Below, in pieces: positions 62,091-64,000 of a DNA stretch of 64,000 nt. Origin of the DNA: Bostrychus sinensis (taxonomy: Eukaryota > Chordata > Actinopteri > Gobiiformes > Eleotridae); contig CM036239.1 in NCBI GenBank assembly GCA_020698575.1, positions 13,149,263-13,213,262 on the forward strand. The letters run 5' to 3'. Both the position numbers and the translations under genes were made by a program. Each line of letters starts with the position of its first letter. Within the stretch, counting starts at the first letter, position 1. Below the pieces are notes generated by a model, which saw only the letters and a program-made list of their open reading frames with translations, had not been told where the DNA came from and searched no databases.

Positions 62091-63017
62091 CAATGGCTTA
62101 CAAAAGTATACATCCTCCTTAGCATTTTTCCTTTATTGTTGCCTTATAACCAGGAATTTAAATGGATCATTGAGAGGTTTATGTCAGTCACTTTACATCT
62201 CATGACAACAACTATGAAAATGCAAAATATTTTTTATTGTGAAGCAAACTAGAAATATGACAGAAAAACAGAAAACTTGAGTGTGCAAAGTATTCATCCC
62301 CTTTTTAAAGAGGCCCCTAAATAAGACCTGGTGTTATTTATCCTTAAGTCACAGATAAGGTCGGCCTGACTGCAATTTAACTGTGAAAATGCTGCAAAAC
62401 ACAATTTTATTCATTATTTATGAATTTTTACATTAACATTAACATGTAAAAAACAAAGAACCATATCAAACCAGCCTAAAGAGGACCATCTAAAACTCAC
62501 AAACTGGGCAAGGAGTGCATTCATCAGAGAGGCAACAATAAGACCAAAGGTGACCCTGAAAGATCTGCAGAGCTCCACAGCAGAGACTGTTGTATCTGTC
62601 CCAGGACCACTCTGAACCATACACTCCACAGAGCTGGGCTGTGTGGAGGACTGGCCATTGCTTGAAGAAAATAATAACAAACATGTTTTGTGTTGATGAG
62701 CACAAATCCCAGTGATTTTATGAACCAAGCTCATAAACACTTATCCTAGAAAAGTTGGAGCTGAAAGTCCTTCAGAAGTTGGTTCTACAGAGGACTAACT
62801 TGAGGGGTTACATACTTTTGTACGCTCAAGTTTTCTCTTTTTCTGTCATATTTCTTATTTGCTTCACAACACAAAGATTTTGCATCTTCATAGTTGTTGT
62901 CATGTGATGTAAAGTGACTGACATGAACCTCATCTCAATGATCCATTTCAATTCCAGGTTGTAAGGCAACAATAAAGGAAAAATGCTAAGGGGGATGAAT
63001 ACTTTTGCAAGCCACTG
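62091..63017 (+). mobile_element. Tc1-like element with long inverted arms and internal deletion
   Basis: The left arm (CAATGGCTTACAAAAGTATA) and right arm (AATACTTTTGCAAGCCACTG) are inverted over about 190 bp; TA follows the right end. The 460-bp core keeps the transposase segment REATIRPKVTLKDLQSSTAE (near 62518-62577) but the catalytic domain is deleted, so it is a non-autonomous derivative. Confidence 0.82.
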
Positions 63018-63529
63018 TATATACACAGATGGAGGTTCGTGCAGAGCTTCTGCGTTTAACTCTGACAACAATCATCCAGCTGTTTCTGCTAAGTCATCAA
63101 TGAAGGGAAGGGTGTGGCTGCAGGAGACACAAGTGTAATTAGCAAGATATATTTTCCCTTAACCTTTAAGTAGACCGATTAATTAAGCATAGCGAAGCCA
63201 CATACATACGAACATACGAACAAACTAGGACTAAAACAGTAATTAATAGTTGACAGAGAGTGATGTTGAAGGCTGTAATAAAGATATTGTATTAAGTCAG
63301 ATATACTGTTGTTTAAAGATAAGATATTGTTTTCCGTTGAGCTTCAAAATAAATCTGCTACACGATGAATGCATAACTAAATAATTGTTGTTGTAATTGT
63401 GTGCAGTTTAGACCGAGAGAGAGTTTTGTGTCATCATTTTCACAACAGGTTACAGGCATATGGTTGCAATAAACAATGTGTCACTTTTTGAATTATGCAA
63501 CACATGTATTTTATTTTGAAGGGCGTATT
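63018..63529. other. reep5 upstream region
   Basis: AT-rich until about 63525, then GC-richer with GGAAGTG (63533-63539 and 63634-63640), ETS-like cores near the probable start. A short tandem CATACATACGAACATACGAA lies near 63202-63222. Confidence 0.4.
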
Positions 63530-64000
63530 AAAGGAAGTGCTGCAACCCCTGAGGCTTGGCGGCTGTGCGGAGCTTCAGGGGTGTCGCAGTTTCAGATTCG
63601 GCTAACTTCATAATTCAGCAGCATCGCCCAAAAGGAAGTGCAGCCATGGCGCTTGGTCTCAAAGAGAGGTTTGAAAAGTTTCTCCACGAAAAGAACCTGA
63701 TGACAGATGTGTTGGCCAAAATCGAGGCAAAAACTGGAGTGAGCAGGACCTACATCGCTTTGGGTGAGTGTTTACGGGAAAGGGGATGGAAAAACACAAA
63801 GCAGACAAATGATACAGGAAGAAGCGTGGTCGGGTCTGCTGCATTCACCTCCACGACTCTTTCTAACACAATAGGGCATTTTATATGTTTTAGATTGCTG
63901 TGTTTAGCGTATTACAGTGTACTACCTGCTTATAACAGTCTGTCACTAGTAAATCATGGTAATATTTTGTCATTTTGTTCCAGCTGTCATTGGTTTCATC
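63530..64000 (+). CDS. reep5: REEP5, receptor expression-enhancing protein 5, N-terminus; 3' end outside window
   Basis: REEP5 belongs to the DP1/Yop1 family that bends ER tubule membranes. The 5' UTR probably begins near 63530. The ATG at 63646 has a good context (GCAGCCATGG). Exon 1 ends at 63763 (TTTGG|GTGAGT) and exon 2 starts at 63984 after TTGTTCCAG; only 17 bases of it are in the window. Together they read MALGLKERFEKFLHEKNLMT, then DVLAKIEAKTGVSRTYIALAVIGFI. The EAKTGV block and the start of the first hydrophobic hairpin are typical. REEP5 rather than REEP6 is favoured by FLHEKN...MTD and by the adjoining dcp2, as in human 5q22. Confidence 0.9.

Overview
This window is nuclear DNA from a ray-finned (teleost) fish. 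It has vertebrate gene structures with many short GT-AG introns, an AT-rich background, and a dense load of Tc1/mariner and hAT DNA transposons, tRNA-derived SINE pieces, L2-like tails and an R4/Dong-type LINE, a mix typical of fish. The species cannot be named from the sequence.

Five protein-coding genes are recognised, and I rebuilt their exons by checking splice sites, reading phase and protein family. From left to right they are: (1) talin-1 (tln1), minus strand, 5' two-fifths... of the linker/FERM end only: 16 coding exons at 1-6291 covering about 660 N-terminal residues, plus a probable GC-rich non-coding first exon near 20237-20640; (2) hmgcs1, cytosolic HMG-CoA synthase, minus strand, complete, 9 coding exons, 514 residues; (3) ythdc2, RNA helicase and m6A reader, minus strand, complete, 30 coding exons, about 1388 residues; (4) dcp2, mRNA decapping enzyme, minus strand, complete, 11 coding exons, 383 residues, its last exon lying 5.5 kb from the others; (5) reep5, plus strand, first exon and the start of the second at the right edge. 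The genes belong to separate processes (integrin adhesion, sterol synthesis, meiotic RNA control, mRNA decay, ER shaping). Only ythdc2, dcp2 and reep5 form a neighbourhood also known in human (5q22).

Most of the rest is transposon debris. At least ten Tc1-like copies or fragments and six hAT-type elements are visible, several with exact or near-exact target-site duplications, and some nested two or three deep (14.2-16.2 kb and 46.1-49.1 kb). A LINE fragment with a 901-codon open frame (reverse transcriptase, CCHC knuckle, restriction-like endonuclease) sits in a TA-repeat tract inside a ythdc2 intron.

The most notable observations are an AT-AC intron with U12-type signals in dcp2, the LINE embedded in TA repeats, an 11-bp minisatellite whose variant repeats are sorted into blocks, and a row of inverted CCAAT boxes upstream of hmgcs1. 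I found no operon-like or wholly new gene system.
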